Shown here piece by piece: positions 44,648-52,159 of a DNA stretch of 64,000 bases. The first letter of the stretch is position 1. Each line of letters starts with the position of its first letter. Origin of the DNA: QNYZ01 sp964577615 (GTDB lineage Bacteria; Desulfobacterota; Desulfobacteria; Desulfobacterales; QNYZ01); contig CAZNZW010000005.1 of assembly GCA_964577615.1 (NCBI GenBank), positions 16,761 through 80,760 of the forward strand, in the 5' to 3' direction. The notes under the pieces were generated by a model, which saw only the letters and a program-made list of their open reading frames with translations, was not told the DNA's origin and made no database searches. The position numbers and the translations under genes are program-made.

Positions 44648-45757
44648 TTATCCTTTGGGTAGAATCTGCTCAAGCGCCCGGATCAGCCGCATATTCTCTT
44701 CGGGCAGGCCAATGCTCACACGGATATAATTCGGATACCCGTAAGCAGTCATGGCACGGACAATCACCCCTTTGGCCAGCAGCCAATCATAGACAGCATC
44801 GGCGGACATGCCGACATCGATGAGGAAAAAATTGGCTTCGGTCGGAAACCAGCGGAGTCCCAGTCGGTCCATGGCCCGGGACAGATCGTCAAGCCCTGTT
44901 CGGGTCAGTTGCCGGGTTTTTTCAAGAAAGGCCGTGTCGCCCAGAGCCGCCGTGGCCGCCACCTGGGCGGGAATACCGACATTAAAGGGGGGCCGAACCT
45001 GGTGCAGGACAGCAGCCACTTCCGGTGGCATGAGACCGTAGCCGATACGCAGCCCGGCCAGGCCAAAGGCCTTGGAAAACGTCCGCAGCACCACGACGGG
45101 CCGGTCGCCATGAATATAATCGACGCCATTCGGGCTGTCCGGATCACAGACAAATTCGCCGTAGGCTTCATCAAGGACCACAACAACGCCCGGGGGAATT
45201 TTCTGGAGAAAAGTTTCAAAGGCCTCGCGGGTGATGACGGTACCGGTGGGATTGTTGGGGTTGCAGAGAAAAACCAGCCGGCACCGGTCGTCAATGGCCG
45301 TCAGGAGGGCCGCCGGGTCGATGGTCATCTCCTTGAGGGGGACAAAAACGCATTCGGCACCGGCCCAGCGGACGACCAGCTCGTACATTAGAAAGGACGG
45401 CCGGGGAATGACGGCTGTATCGCCGGGCCGGAGAAATGCCCGGGCCAGCAGAGTCAGAATCTCATCCGAACCGTTACCCAGAACGATGGCCGCCGGATCC
45501 ACCGACCATCTGTCGGCCAATGCCGCCGTCAGATGGTGGCCGCCGTCATCCGGATATCGATGCAGTCCGTTTAGGGCCGCCTGCAGGGCGGCCACCCCCA
45601 GGGGCGACGGTCCCAGTGGATTTTCGTTGGAGGCGAGTTTGATGGAATCGCGAATCCCGTATTCGCGTTCAAGCGCCTCAATCGGTTTACCCGGAACATA
45701 CGGTTTGAGAGACCGGATATGTTCGGGAACGGGCAGTGAGAAAGAGTCTGGACACAT
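44648..45757 (-). CDS. hisC: histidinol-phosphate aminotransferase
   Basis: The 369-residue class I/II aminotransferase has KLASNENPLGPSPLG, LGNGSDEILTLLARAF, FLCNPNNPTGTVI, VLDEAYGEF and the PLP-binding Lys in LRTFSKAFGLAGLRIGYG. It converts imidazole-acetol phosphate and glutamate to histidinol phosphate; some homologues also act on aromatic 2-oxoacids. It lies 5 bases after the gamma subunit of the Vor-type enzyme and 5 bases before cmk, in one minus-strand run. No other his genes are nearby. Confidence 0.9.
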   Translation of the reverse strand: MCPDSFSLPVPEHIRSLKPYVPGKPIEALEREYGIRDSIKLASNENPLGPSPLGVAALQAALNGLHRYPDDGGHHLTAALADRWSVDPAAIVLGNGSDEILTLLARAFLRPGDTAVIPRPSFLMYELVVRWAGAECVFVPLKEMTIDPAALLTAIDDRCRLVFLCNPNNPTGTVITREAFETFLQKIPPGVVVVLDEAYGEFVCDPDSPNGVDYIHGDRPVVVLRTFSKAFGLAGLRIGYGLMPPEVAAVLHQVRPPFNVGIPAQVAATAALGDTAFLEKTRQLTRTGLDDLSRAMDRLGLRWFPTEANFFLIDVGMSADAVYDWLLAKGVIVRAMTAYGYPNYIRVSIGLPEENMRLIRALEQILPKG

Positions 45758-45762
45758 TGCTT

Positions 45763-46314
45763 TCAGCCGGCCGCCGCCGCTTCCACGCCGGCGTCGATTG
45801 CTTTCATATTGAGGGGGATGAGCTTCGCTTTTTTGGCGAATTCCATTTTAACGCAATCCCGCAGCCCGTCCAGCTCAACCACGCCGGAACGGGCTACAAA
45901 TGCGGCCAGAGCAACAATGTTGGCGGCCCGGACATTGCCGATCGAACCGGCGATATCCACCACCGGCACGGCCAGCTCATCCACATCGCTCCGCCCGCAG
46001 CCGATATCGATCAGCGAGCGGTTGATAAAAACAACCCCGCCCGGTTTCGTCGTGGGCGCAAATTTTTCCAGGGAAGGCCGATTCATGGCAATCAGGTGCA
46101 GTGGATTACGAATAATCGGCGATCCAATGGGACGATCGCTGATGACCACCGTGCAATAGGCCGTCCCCCCGCGCATTTCCGGCCCGTACGACGGGATCCA
46201 GGCCACCTCGCGTCCTTCTTCCATGGCGGCATGCGCCAGGATTTTACCAATCATCATAATGCCCTGGCCACCAAAACCGGCAAACATCACTTCACTTTGC
46301 ATGTATTCCTCCAT
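45763..46314 (-). CDS. 2-oxoacid:ferredoxin oxidoreductase, gamma subunit (Vor-type)
   Basis: The 183-residue protein belongs to the POR/KOR gamma family: MFAGFGGQGIMMIGKILAHAAMEEG at the N-terminus and IPSYGPEMRGGTAYCTVVIS, the family's conserved gamma-subunit segments. It completes a four-subunit enzyme with the beta, alpha and ferredoxin subunits encoded upstream on the same strand. Together they would oxidise branched-chain 2-oxoacids to acyl-CoA and reduce ferredoxin. The gene order on the transcript is ferredoxin, alpha, beta, gamma. Confidence 0.9.
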   Translation of the reverse strand: MEEYMQSEVMFAGFGGQGIMMIGKILAHAAMEEGREVAWIPSYGPEMRGGTAYCTVVISDRPIGSPIIRNPLHLIAMNRPSLEKFAPTTKPGGVVFINRSLIDIGCGRSDVDELAVPVVDIAGSIGNVRAANIVALAAFVARSGVVELDGLRDCVKMEFAKKAKLIPLNMKAIDAGVEAAAAG

Positions 46315-46325
46315 GTAGATTGAAG

Positions 46326-46420
46326 ATTGTCTATTGTCGATTGTCTATTGAAGAAATGCTTCCAGTTTTAATCGCTCACAAACACAAACAATCGTCATTC
46401 GTCAATAGCCAGTCGTCAAT
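46326..46420. repeat. short ATTGTC-type repeats with an inverted copy between Vor subunits
   Basis: In the 114-base spacer, ATTGTCTATTGTCGATTG-type units (46326-46350) are repeated directly. CGTCAATAGCC and CGTCAAT at 46400-46420 are partly complementary, so an imperfect hairpin could form between the beta and gamma genes. Confidence 0.5.
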
Positions 46421-46428
46421 CCGATCCC

Positions 46429-47175
46429 CTATTCTTCAGGCGTTTTAAAATCGCCCAGAGGATAATAGGGCAACATCTGTTTTTCCGCCCAATCCAGCGC
46501 TTCTACCGGCGTCAGTCCCCAATTGGTGGGGCAGGTGCTGATCACTTCCACGAAGCTGAAACAGCGGTTTTCCAGCTGATACTGGAAAGCCTGTTTGATC
46601 GCCTTCTTGGCTTTGACAATGTATTTCGGCCGAATCGACGCCCGCCGCACCACGTAGGCCGGTGTTTTCAGAGAAGCAATCAGCTCCGCCACACGGATCG
46701 GCATGCCAACGGCCTGCGGATCCCGCCCCAGGGGCGACGTCGTTGTCCGTTGTCCCGGCATGGTTGTTGGCGCCATCTGGCCCCCGGTCATCCCGTAAAC
46801 CGCATTATTGACAAAAATCGTGGTAAATTTTTCACCCCGGTTGGCGGCATGGATAATTTCGGCCATGCCGATGCTGGCCAGATCGCCGTCTCCCTGATAG
46901 GTAAAAACCGTGAGGTCAGGGCGCACCCGCTTGATCCCCGTCGCCATGGCCGGCGCCCGGCCGTGGGCGGCTTCCTGGAAATCAAAAGAAAAATAATTAT
47001 ACGCGAGTACCGCGCAGCCCACCGGGGCAATCCCCACGGTGTTGCCCCGGATACCGAGCTCGTCAATTACCTCAGCCACCAGCCGATGAATCACGCCATG
47101 CGTACACCCGGGGCAATAATGGGTCGCCACGTCCGTCAGCGCTTCCGGCCTGTGAAATGTCTTTCCCATATACAT
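46429..47175 (-). CDS. 2-oxoacid:ferredoxin oxidoreductase, beta subunit (thiamine diphosphate-binding)
   Basis: The 248-residue protein has the ThDP-binding signature GDGDLASIGMAEIIHAANRG followed by IFVNNAVYGMTGGQMAPT, and the N-terminal YCPGCTHGVIHRLVAEV with cluster- or structure-related Cys residues. It is the pyruvate/ketoisovalerate oxidoreductase beta subunit. It binds the cofactor at the interface with the alpha subunit (gene at 47305). It is separated from alpha by 129 bases that contain a small hairpin. Confidence 0.92.
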   Translation of the reverse strand: MYMGKTFHRPEALTDVATHYCPGCTHGVIHRLVAEVIDELGIRGNTVGIAPVGCAVLAYNYFSFDFQEAAHGRAPAMATGIKRVRPDLTVFTYQGDGDLASIGMAEIIHAANRGEKFTTIFVNNAVYGMTGGQMAPTTMPGQRTTTSPLGRDPQAVGMPIRVAELIASLKTPAYVVRRASIRPKYIVKAKKAIKQAFQYQLENRCFSFVEVISTCPTNWGLTPVEALDWAEKQMLPYYPLGDFKTPEE

Positions 47176-47242
47176 TCTCCCTGTTTGGGATTGAAAATCG
47201 AAGGATCGCCAGCAGCAGAAAATGCCACCGGGCAGTCTTCCC

Positions 47243-47261
47243 CTTCGGCTATCCGCCGAAG
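47243..47261. promoter_or_regulatory. small intercistronic hairpin between Vor alpha and beta genes
   Basis: CTTCGGC-TATCC-GCCGAAG forms a perfect 7-bp stem with a 5-base loop. No T-run follows on the coding (minus) strand, suggesting RNA stabilisation or processing rather than termination. Confidence 0.4.
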
Positions 47262-47304
47262 CTTATCGTCAACCCGTTATTTTTTACCGTTCAATCTCCA
47301 ACCA

Positions 47305-48366
47305 TCAAGCGTCCAGCGCGCCCATGACTTCTTCCGGGGTCGGAATATTGCCGCCGCATTTTCCATACCAGTGCACGGGCCGCTGTCCCTTCACGGAGAG
47401 GCGTACATCTTCCACCATCTGCCCCATGCTCATTTCAATGCTGTAAACCGCCTCGCAGCTTTCCTTCATGGCCGCGTCAAAGACCGCTTTTTCGGGAAAG
47501 GGAAAAAGCGTCTGAGGCCGAACCATCCCCACTTCCAGCCCCTGGGCTTTCAGGTTATCGATGGCGGTTCGGCATACACGGCTCATGGTGCCGTAGCTGA
47601 CAATGAGATATTTATAGTTCGAATCAAGGTTGTAGGTGTCGTAACGGATTTCTTCGGCAATCATCCGGTCGTATTTGGCTTTGAGTTTGAGATTATGCCG
47701 GTTCAGCTCGTCCGCATCCAGGAAAAGCGTCTTGACCAGATTCCGGGTATCGCTCTTACGCGCATCCATTCCCGTGGTCGCCCAGCTGTCTTTATTGCTC
47801 GGCGGCGCCTTGAAATCATCTGGAAAGGCAACCGGTTCCATCATCTGACCAATCAGGCCGTCGCCGAGAATCATCACCGGATTGCGGTATTTTTCGGCCA
47901 GGGGGAAGGCCTGCATAACCATCTCCACGGCTTCCTGCACGCTGGCCGGTGCCATCACCAGCAATTTATAATCGCCATGTCCGCCCCCTTTGGTGGCCTG
48001 CAGATAATCCGCCTGGGAGGGAAGAATCCCGCCCAGACCGGGGCCACCCCGCATGATGTTGACAAACACGGCCGGACATTCGGCCCCGGTGATGTAACTG
48101 ATTCCTTCGGCCATCAGGCTGATCCCGGGACTTGAAGAGGTCGTAAAAACCCGTGCGCCGCAGGCGGCCGCGCCAAAGATCATATAGGATACGGCAACTT
48201 CGCTCTCTCCTTGCAGAAAAACGCCGCCAGCCTCCGGCATCCGACGGGACAGGTATTCGGCCACTTCCGACTGGGGGGTGATCGGATACGCAAAATAATT
48301 GAGACATCCGGCCCGGATGGCCGCTTCCCCAATGGCTTCATTGCCTTTCATCAACACTTTACCCAT
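47305..48366 (-). CDS. vorB: 2-oxoisovalerate:ferredoxin oxidoreductase, alpha subunit (VorB)
   Basis: The 353-residue protein shows the VorB/KorA alpha pattern: MKGNEAIGEAAIRAGCLNYFAYPITPQSEVAEYL, FTTSSSPGISLMAEGISYI, MRGGPGLGGILPSQADYLQA, and a C-terminal SYGTMSRVCRTAIDNLKAQG. It contains the substrate and pyrimidine-binding half of the ThDP enzyme. ATG at 48366 has a strong GGGAGGAAAAA upstream; the five-residue longer frame is not favoured. GGPGLGG and the four-subunit operon support a branched-chain 2-oxoacid substrate rather than pyruvate, but 2-oxoglutarate cannot be excluded. Confidence 0.9.
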   Translation of the reverse strand: MGKVLMKGNEAIGEAAIRAGCLNYFAYPITPQSEVAEYLSRRMPEAGGVFLQGESEVAVSYMIFGAAACGARVFTTSSSPGISLMAEGISYITGAECPAVFVNIMRGGPGLGGILPSQADYLQATKGGGHGDYKLLVMAPASVQEAVEMVMQAFPLAEKYRNPVMILGDGLIGQMMEPVAFPDDFKAPPSNKDSWATTGMDARKSDTRNLVKTLFLDADELNRHNLKLKAKYDRMIAEEIRYDTYNLDSNYKYLIVSYGTMSRVCRTAIDNLKAQGLEVGMVRPQTLFPFPEKAVFDAAMKESCEAVYSIEMSMGQMVEDVRLSVKGQRPVHWYGKCGGNIPTPEEVMGALDA

Positions 48367-48386
48367 TTTTTCCTCCCTCAAGCGTT

Positions 48387-48444
48387 ATTTAAACGCCCCA
48401 CACAGGCGCCATCTGAGCGCCCATTTAAGCGCCGATCAGGCGCC
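48387..48444. repeat. two imperfect ATTTAA-CGCC-GGCGCC repeats
   Basis: A 24-base unit (48387-48410) and a 22-base unit (48423-48444) both begin ATTTAA and end CAGGCGCC, with another GAGCGCC between. They span the ferredoxin stop and the vorB leader. Confidence 0.4.
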
Positions 48445-48654
48445 AATGGTTTCATTGATCGTAATCGCCACATCCGGACAGATACGGCAACAGGTCGCAC
48501 AGAAAACACAATCATCGGGTCGCGCCTGGTAGGCGGGGAAATACCCCTTGGGTCCCACCTTGCCCGCTATTTCCAGCACGTTCTTGGGACAAACCGCAAT
48601 ACACAGGCCACAGCCTTTGCAGTAGTCGGTATCAATTACATATGTATACGCCAT
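48436..48654 (-). CDS. 2[4Fe-4S] ferredoxin (delta) subunit of the Vor-type oxidoreductase
   Basis: The 72-residue protein has two complete cluster motifs, CKGCGLCIAVCP and CVFCATCCRICP. It is the first gene of the four-subunit Vor-type set and would transfer electrons from the ThDP site to external ferredoxin. Small size and position are typical of PorD/VorD/KorD proteins. Confidence 0.92.
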   Translation of the reverse strand: MAYTYVIDTDYCKGCGLCIAVCPKNVLEIAGKVGPKGYFPAYQARPDDCVFCATCCRICPDVAITINETIGA

Positions 48655-48740
48655 TTTCCACTCCTTCCGGTCTTCAACCGCCGGTTACCACTGGACCGGC
48701 GGTTATTTTTCAGGCACCTCCGGGGCAACCTCCATAATTT

Positions 48741-49445
48741 TCAGGTTCCCTGGTCCCATGTTGTGGCCGATCCCCAGGGGGGAACCAGCTGGCGGTGGAT
48801 CGGCAGTACCGGACAGCTGAACCGGCCACGGTCAATCCCGTCGAGACACCTCTTCTCGGCAGTAACAAACACAAGCGGCAGATCACCGGCACGGGCCAGG
48901 TCCTGCATGAATTCATATCCGTAAATAATATCATCACCAGTGGTTTCATCGATCAGATTGGCATTGCCCACCAGTCCGGTAACCGTCAGGCGGGAAGCAT
49001 ATTCGATTTCTTCCCTGATTTTCAGGCATCCCTCAATCGTTTCCGTATACGGCCGATAGGGATTGACCACCTGAAGCATGGTCACGGACTGGTCCCGAAA
49101 CGGGTCGGCCAGTGCCGAGAGCACCGTTGCCCCGACCTTGTCCCCACCGACATCAAGGAGCGTCAACTGACCGGGCTGCCGGATCATGCCGGCCACCTTC
49201 GGGCTTAAAATTGGCAAATCCGCATTAAAATATCGCTCCGGGGGAATCACCACCTCGACCCCCATTCGTCCCAGTGTATCCCGGACTTCCCGGCTCCGGA
49301 AATAAGGGTTGACCAGATCGAGATCGGCGATGCGCACATCCATCCCCGCAGCCAGCCGATCAGCCGCCAGGTTCACGGTCACTTCCGATTTCCCGCTGCC
49401 GTAATTTCCCACGACGACAACGATACCCTCCAGATTAATCTCCAT
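48741..49445 (-). CDS. P-loop ATPase, CobQ/MinD-like (unknown function)
   Basis: The 234-residue protein begins with a Walker-A-type loop, VVVVGNYGSGKSEVTVNLA, then IADLDLVNPYFRSREVRD and LLDVGGDKVGATVLSAL, in a MinD/CobB-like fold. It then has VTGLVGNANLIDETTG. The function is not known. Homologous genes are commonly found next to Vor/Kor sets in anaerobes, and a role in regulation or cofactor loading is speculative. The start at 49445 places the P-loop near the N-terminus; an upstream frame to 49496 adds a Cys-containing stretch without clear signals. It lies 86 bases upstream of the ferredoxin subunit. Confidence 0.8.
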   Translation of the reverse strand: MEINLEGIVVVVGNYGSGKSEVTVNLAADRLAAGMDVRIADLDLVNPYFRSREVRDTLGRMGVEVVIPPERYFNADLPILSPKVAGMIRQPGQLTLLDVGGDKVGATVLSALADPFRDQSVTMLQVVNPYRPYTETIEGCLKIREEIEYASRLTVTGLVGNANLIDETTGDDIIYGYEFMQDLARAGDLPLVFVTAEKRCLDGIDRGRFSCPVLPIHRQLVPPWGSATTWDQGT

Positions 49446-49673
49446 ACCCGTCCATTGACACCTTAGAATATTATCGATGCCCGTTTGTATTTTCAACGCT
49501 GCCGTTTGTCAAGGCATCCTGCGGCAATTCGGAAACATATTTAACGCCTCCACAACGGTCACTTTCATGATACCCGTCCATATGCTATACACCCCATCAA
49601 GACAGTCAAGCCCGGCGCGTGCAAGATGGCTTGATTCCTGGTTTATTGTTTTACTTGTCAAGGGGAAGTACCC

Positions 49674-50873
49674 ATGCCATCTGTTCGAACCGGCCTTGAA
49701 AACCTGATCGCGTCTCCACCCGATTCTTTATCCGGACAGCGGCTGGGCCTGTTATGCAACCCGGCATCGGTGGACAGCCGTCTGCGTCACGCCCGGCAGC
49801 TGATCAGCGACCGGTTCCCGGGCCGGTTGACCGCCCTTTTTTCTCCTCAGCATGGTTTTTTTTCCGAAAAACAGGATAACATGGTGGAGTCGGACGATAT
49901 ACGGGATCCGATACTCAATATTCCCGTCTTCAGTCTGTACGGCAAAACCCGCATCCCCACTGCCGCCATGTTTGATTCAATCGATACCCTGCTCATCGAC
50001 CTCCAGGATGTGGGCACCCGTGTCTATACCTTCATCTACACGGTCTCGTACTGCCTTGAAGCGGCCCGGCAATACGGCAAGAAAGTATTGATTCTCGACC
50101 GTCCCAACCCGGTTGGCGGCGCAGCGGTGGAAGGCAACCGGCTGAAAGCGGCATGGGCTTCCTTTGTCGGCCGCTACGAGATTCCCATGCGCCACGGTCT
50201 GACCCTGGGCGAGCTGGCCCGGTTCATTAACGGCCGGTATCACATCGACTGCGATCTGACCGTCACCCCCCTGACCGGATGGCGGCGTGAAATGTTCTTT
50301 ACCGATACGGGTCTCCCGTGGGTGCCGCCGTCCCCTAACCTGCCGACCCCGGCATCCGCCCTGGTTTACCCGGGCCAGGTCATCTGGGAGGGAACCAACG
50401 TTTCCGAAGGCCGGGGCACCTGTCTCCCCTTCGAGCTTTTCGGCGCCCCGTACATGGATCCGGACCGGATTCTCAAGGTTCTTAACACAATGCCCCCGGC
50501 GGGCGTTATCCTGCGCCCGGCCGCCTTTGAGCCGGTCGCCAACAAGTGGCGCCGGACATTGTGCCGGGGGTTTCAGATTCATGTGACCCATCCCCACCGG
50601 TTTCGGCCCTACCGGCTGTCGCTGCAACTGCTCCAGGCCGTCATTGACCAGCACCGATCCGATTTTCAGTACACATCGCCGCCATACGAATACGAATACG
50701 AACGGCGGCCCATCGATCTGATCCTCGGCGACCGGGAAATTCGCCGCCGCATCGACAACCTTGAACCAATCACCGAGATCGAATCATCGTGGCAGACGGG
50801 GATCAATACTTTTCTCGACGCCGTCCGCCCGTATCTGCTCTATCAGCCGTCCACTTTCCCGGAGGCCGTCTGA
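49674..50873 (+). CDS. NamZ-like exo-beta-N-acetylmuramidase (DUF1343)
   Basis: The 399-residue protein shows the DUF1343/NamZ pattern: RLGLLCNPASVDSRLRHARQLI, ALFSPQHGFFSEKQDNM, IPVFSLYGKTRIP, LLIDLQDVGTRVYTFIYTVSYCLEAA, LDRPNPVGGAAVEG and EGTNVSEGRGTCLPFELFGAPY. NamZ from Bacillus subtilis releases MurNAc from the non-reducing ends of peptidoglycan fragments. No clear signal peptide is seen, so it may act on imported muropeptides in the cytoplasm. AAGGGGA lies upstream. The RNase H gene starts inside its stop codon (TGATG). The MurU-AmgK fusion 4 kb downstream could use its product. Confidence 0.88.
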   Translation: MPSVRTGLENLIASPPDSLSGQRLGLLCNPASVDSRLRHARQLISDRFPGRLTALFSPQHGFFSEKQDNMVESDDIRDPILNIPVFSLYGKTRIPTAAMFDSIDTLLIDLQDVGTRVYTFIYTVSYCLEAARQYGKKVLILDRPNPVGGAAVEGNRLKAAWASFVGRYEIPMRHGLTLGELARFINGRYHIDCDLTVTPLTGWRREMFFTDTGLPWVPPSPNLPTPASALVYPGQVIWEGTNVSEGRGTCLPFELFGAPYMDPDRILKVLNTMPPAGVILRPAAFEPVANKWRRTLCRGFQIHVTHPHRFRPYRLSLQLLQAVIDQHRSDFQYTSPPYEYEYERRPIDLILGDREIRRRIDNLEPITEIESSWQTGINTFLDAVRPYLLYQPSTFPEAV

Positions 50874-51550
50874 TGGCAGCCGACACGCCCCGGTGGCGGC
50901 GCATGCAGTTTAAGAGAAACAAAGTCTGGCTGGAGGTAGACGATTCGGGCGCCCCGGTCGTCCACAACGGCAAGGTACGAATCAAATATAATTTAGATCA
51001 GGACTATGAATACCGGGTTCATCCGGAAAGTGTAACCGTTATCGATGAGAGTCAGTTGCAGAAAAAAACCGCGCCCCGCAAACCCGCATCAAAATCAAAA
51101 AAAAACACCCCGTCACCCGCTTCATTTGAAGCGGAGGCCCGACGGCAGGACGCCGTGCTTGTTTTTACGGACGGGGCCTCGTCGGGAAATCCGGGGCCAT
51201 CGGGTATCGGTGTGGTTTTGCGCCACGGGGACCGCCAAAAGGAAATATCGAAATTCATCGGCCCGGCCACCAACAATATCGCCGAACTCAAGGCCATCCA
51301 GGCCGGACTGGCCGCACTGAAACAGACCCGCCTGCCCGTCCGGGTATTTACAGACAGCACCTATGCCCAGGGCGTATTGGCCTTTGGATGGAAAGCGAAA
51401 AAGAACACCGAACTGATTCGATCGATCAAACAGTTGATCAAGCGATTTGACGACATCCAGCTGATCAAAGTCCCCGGCCATGCCGGCATCGCGGACAACG
51501 AACGGGCCGATGCCCTGGCCGTGCGCGCCGTTAAGGACCATCGCGCATAG
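50873..51550 (+). CDS. RNase H-like protein with N-terminal extension
   Basis: The 225-residue protein has a C-terminal RNase H domain (about 85-220) with catalytic residues in VFTDGASSGNPGPSGIG, NIAELKAIQAGL, VFTDSTYAQGV and GHAGIADNERADALA, so the Asp-Glu-Asp-Asp set is intact. The N-terminal 85 residues contain a small beta-rich motif (FKRNKVWLEVDDSG, VRIKYNLDQDYEYRVHPESV) and a Lys/Pro-rich linker, not the usual Caulimo-type RNase H1 hybrid-binding domain. It degrades RNA in RNA-DNA hybrids. ATG at 50873 overlaps the namZ-like stop, with GGAGG upstream. Confidence 0.87.
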   Translation: MAADTPRWRRMQFKRNKVWLEVDDSGAPVVHNGKVRIKYNLDQDYEYRVHPESVTVIDESQLQKKTAPRKPASKSKKNTPSPASFEAEARRQDAVLVFTDGASSGNPGPSGIGVVLRHGDRQKEISKFIGPATNNIAELKAIQAGLAALKQTRLPVRVFTDSTYAQGVLAFGWKAKKNTELIRSIKQLIKRFDDIQLIKVPGHAGIADNERADALAVRAVKDHRA

Positions 51551-51576
51551 GCACCCCCATCTTTATGATAAAAAAA

Positions 51577-51606
51577 ACCCGTACCCCGCCATGGCGGGGT
51601 ACGGGT
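51577..51606 (-). terminator. terminator for the small membrane protein gene
   Basis: A perfect 14-bp stem (51577-51590 with 51593-51606, core GTACCCCGCC/GGCGGGGTAC) is followed on the minus strand by seven or more T. It may also end transcription of the RNase H gene from the other side, though without a T-run there. Confidence 0.85.
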
Positions 51607-51657
51607 AAATATTTCGAAACGGATTTTTTGTTTTATCTTTGTGTTATCTAGGGCGCT

Positions 51658-51939
51658 TCATCCCTTTTCGCTTTTGAGGCTATCGATCTCTTTTTTCAGT
51701 TCATCAATTTCCTGTTTATATTTTTCGCCGTCATCCCCTGCACTCATGTCGGCCGGGCTGCTGTCTTTTTTCCACCCGTCTTTTAATTCGTCAAATCCCA
51801 GATAAAGAGCCAGGCCGCCGCCCAGAAGCAACATAATCGGCAACACACCGGCTATTACCTGGAGAAACTCCCCAAACCAGATCGAAATTCCGATTAAACC
51901 AAGAACCGCAGCAACCGCGCCACCAATTAACGTTTTCAT
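51658..51939 (-). CDS. small two-helix membrane protein with a C-terminal coiled coil
   Basis: The 93-residue protein has two hydrophobic segments (about 5-22, GAVAAVLGLIGISIWF, and about 30-48, GVLPIMLLLGGGLALYLG). A charged tail follows with a heptad-like coiled coil (KYKQEIDELKKEIDSLKSEK). I do not recognise the family. It may be a stress or envelope-associated protein. It is transcribed alone, with a strong terminator downstream and an AT-rich 220-base spacer upstream shared divergently with plsB. Confidence 0.7.
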   Translation of the reverse strand: MKTLIGGAVAAVLGLIGISIWFGEFLQVIAGVLPIMLLLGGGLALYLGFDELKDGWKKDSSPADMSAGDDGEKYKQEIDELKKEIDSLKSEKG

Positions 51940-52159
51940 AAATCGATACCCTCCTTATTCCTAATTATTCATGCTGGCTTAATAGTCAATTTCCTGCTCA
52001 ATTTTTTTGATTTTTTAGCATATGAAAAATGATAGCGCAAGGGTAAAAATAAAGCAAGGTTGCAATGCCGATTTGATTTTGGTAATTTTCAGAGGATGCA
52101 ATATTTATCCGTTACCGCAATCCTGAACGGGTCTCCCGTGTGAGTGATATCACCAGGGC

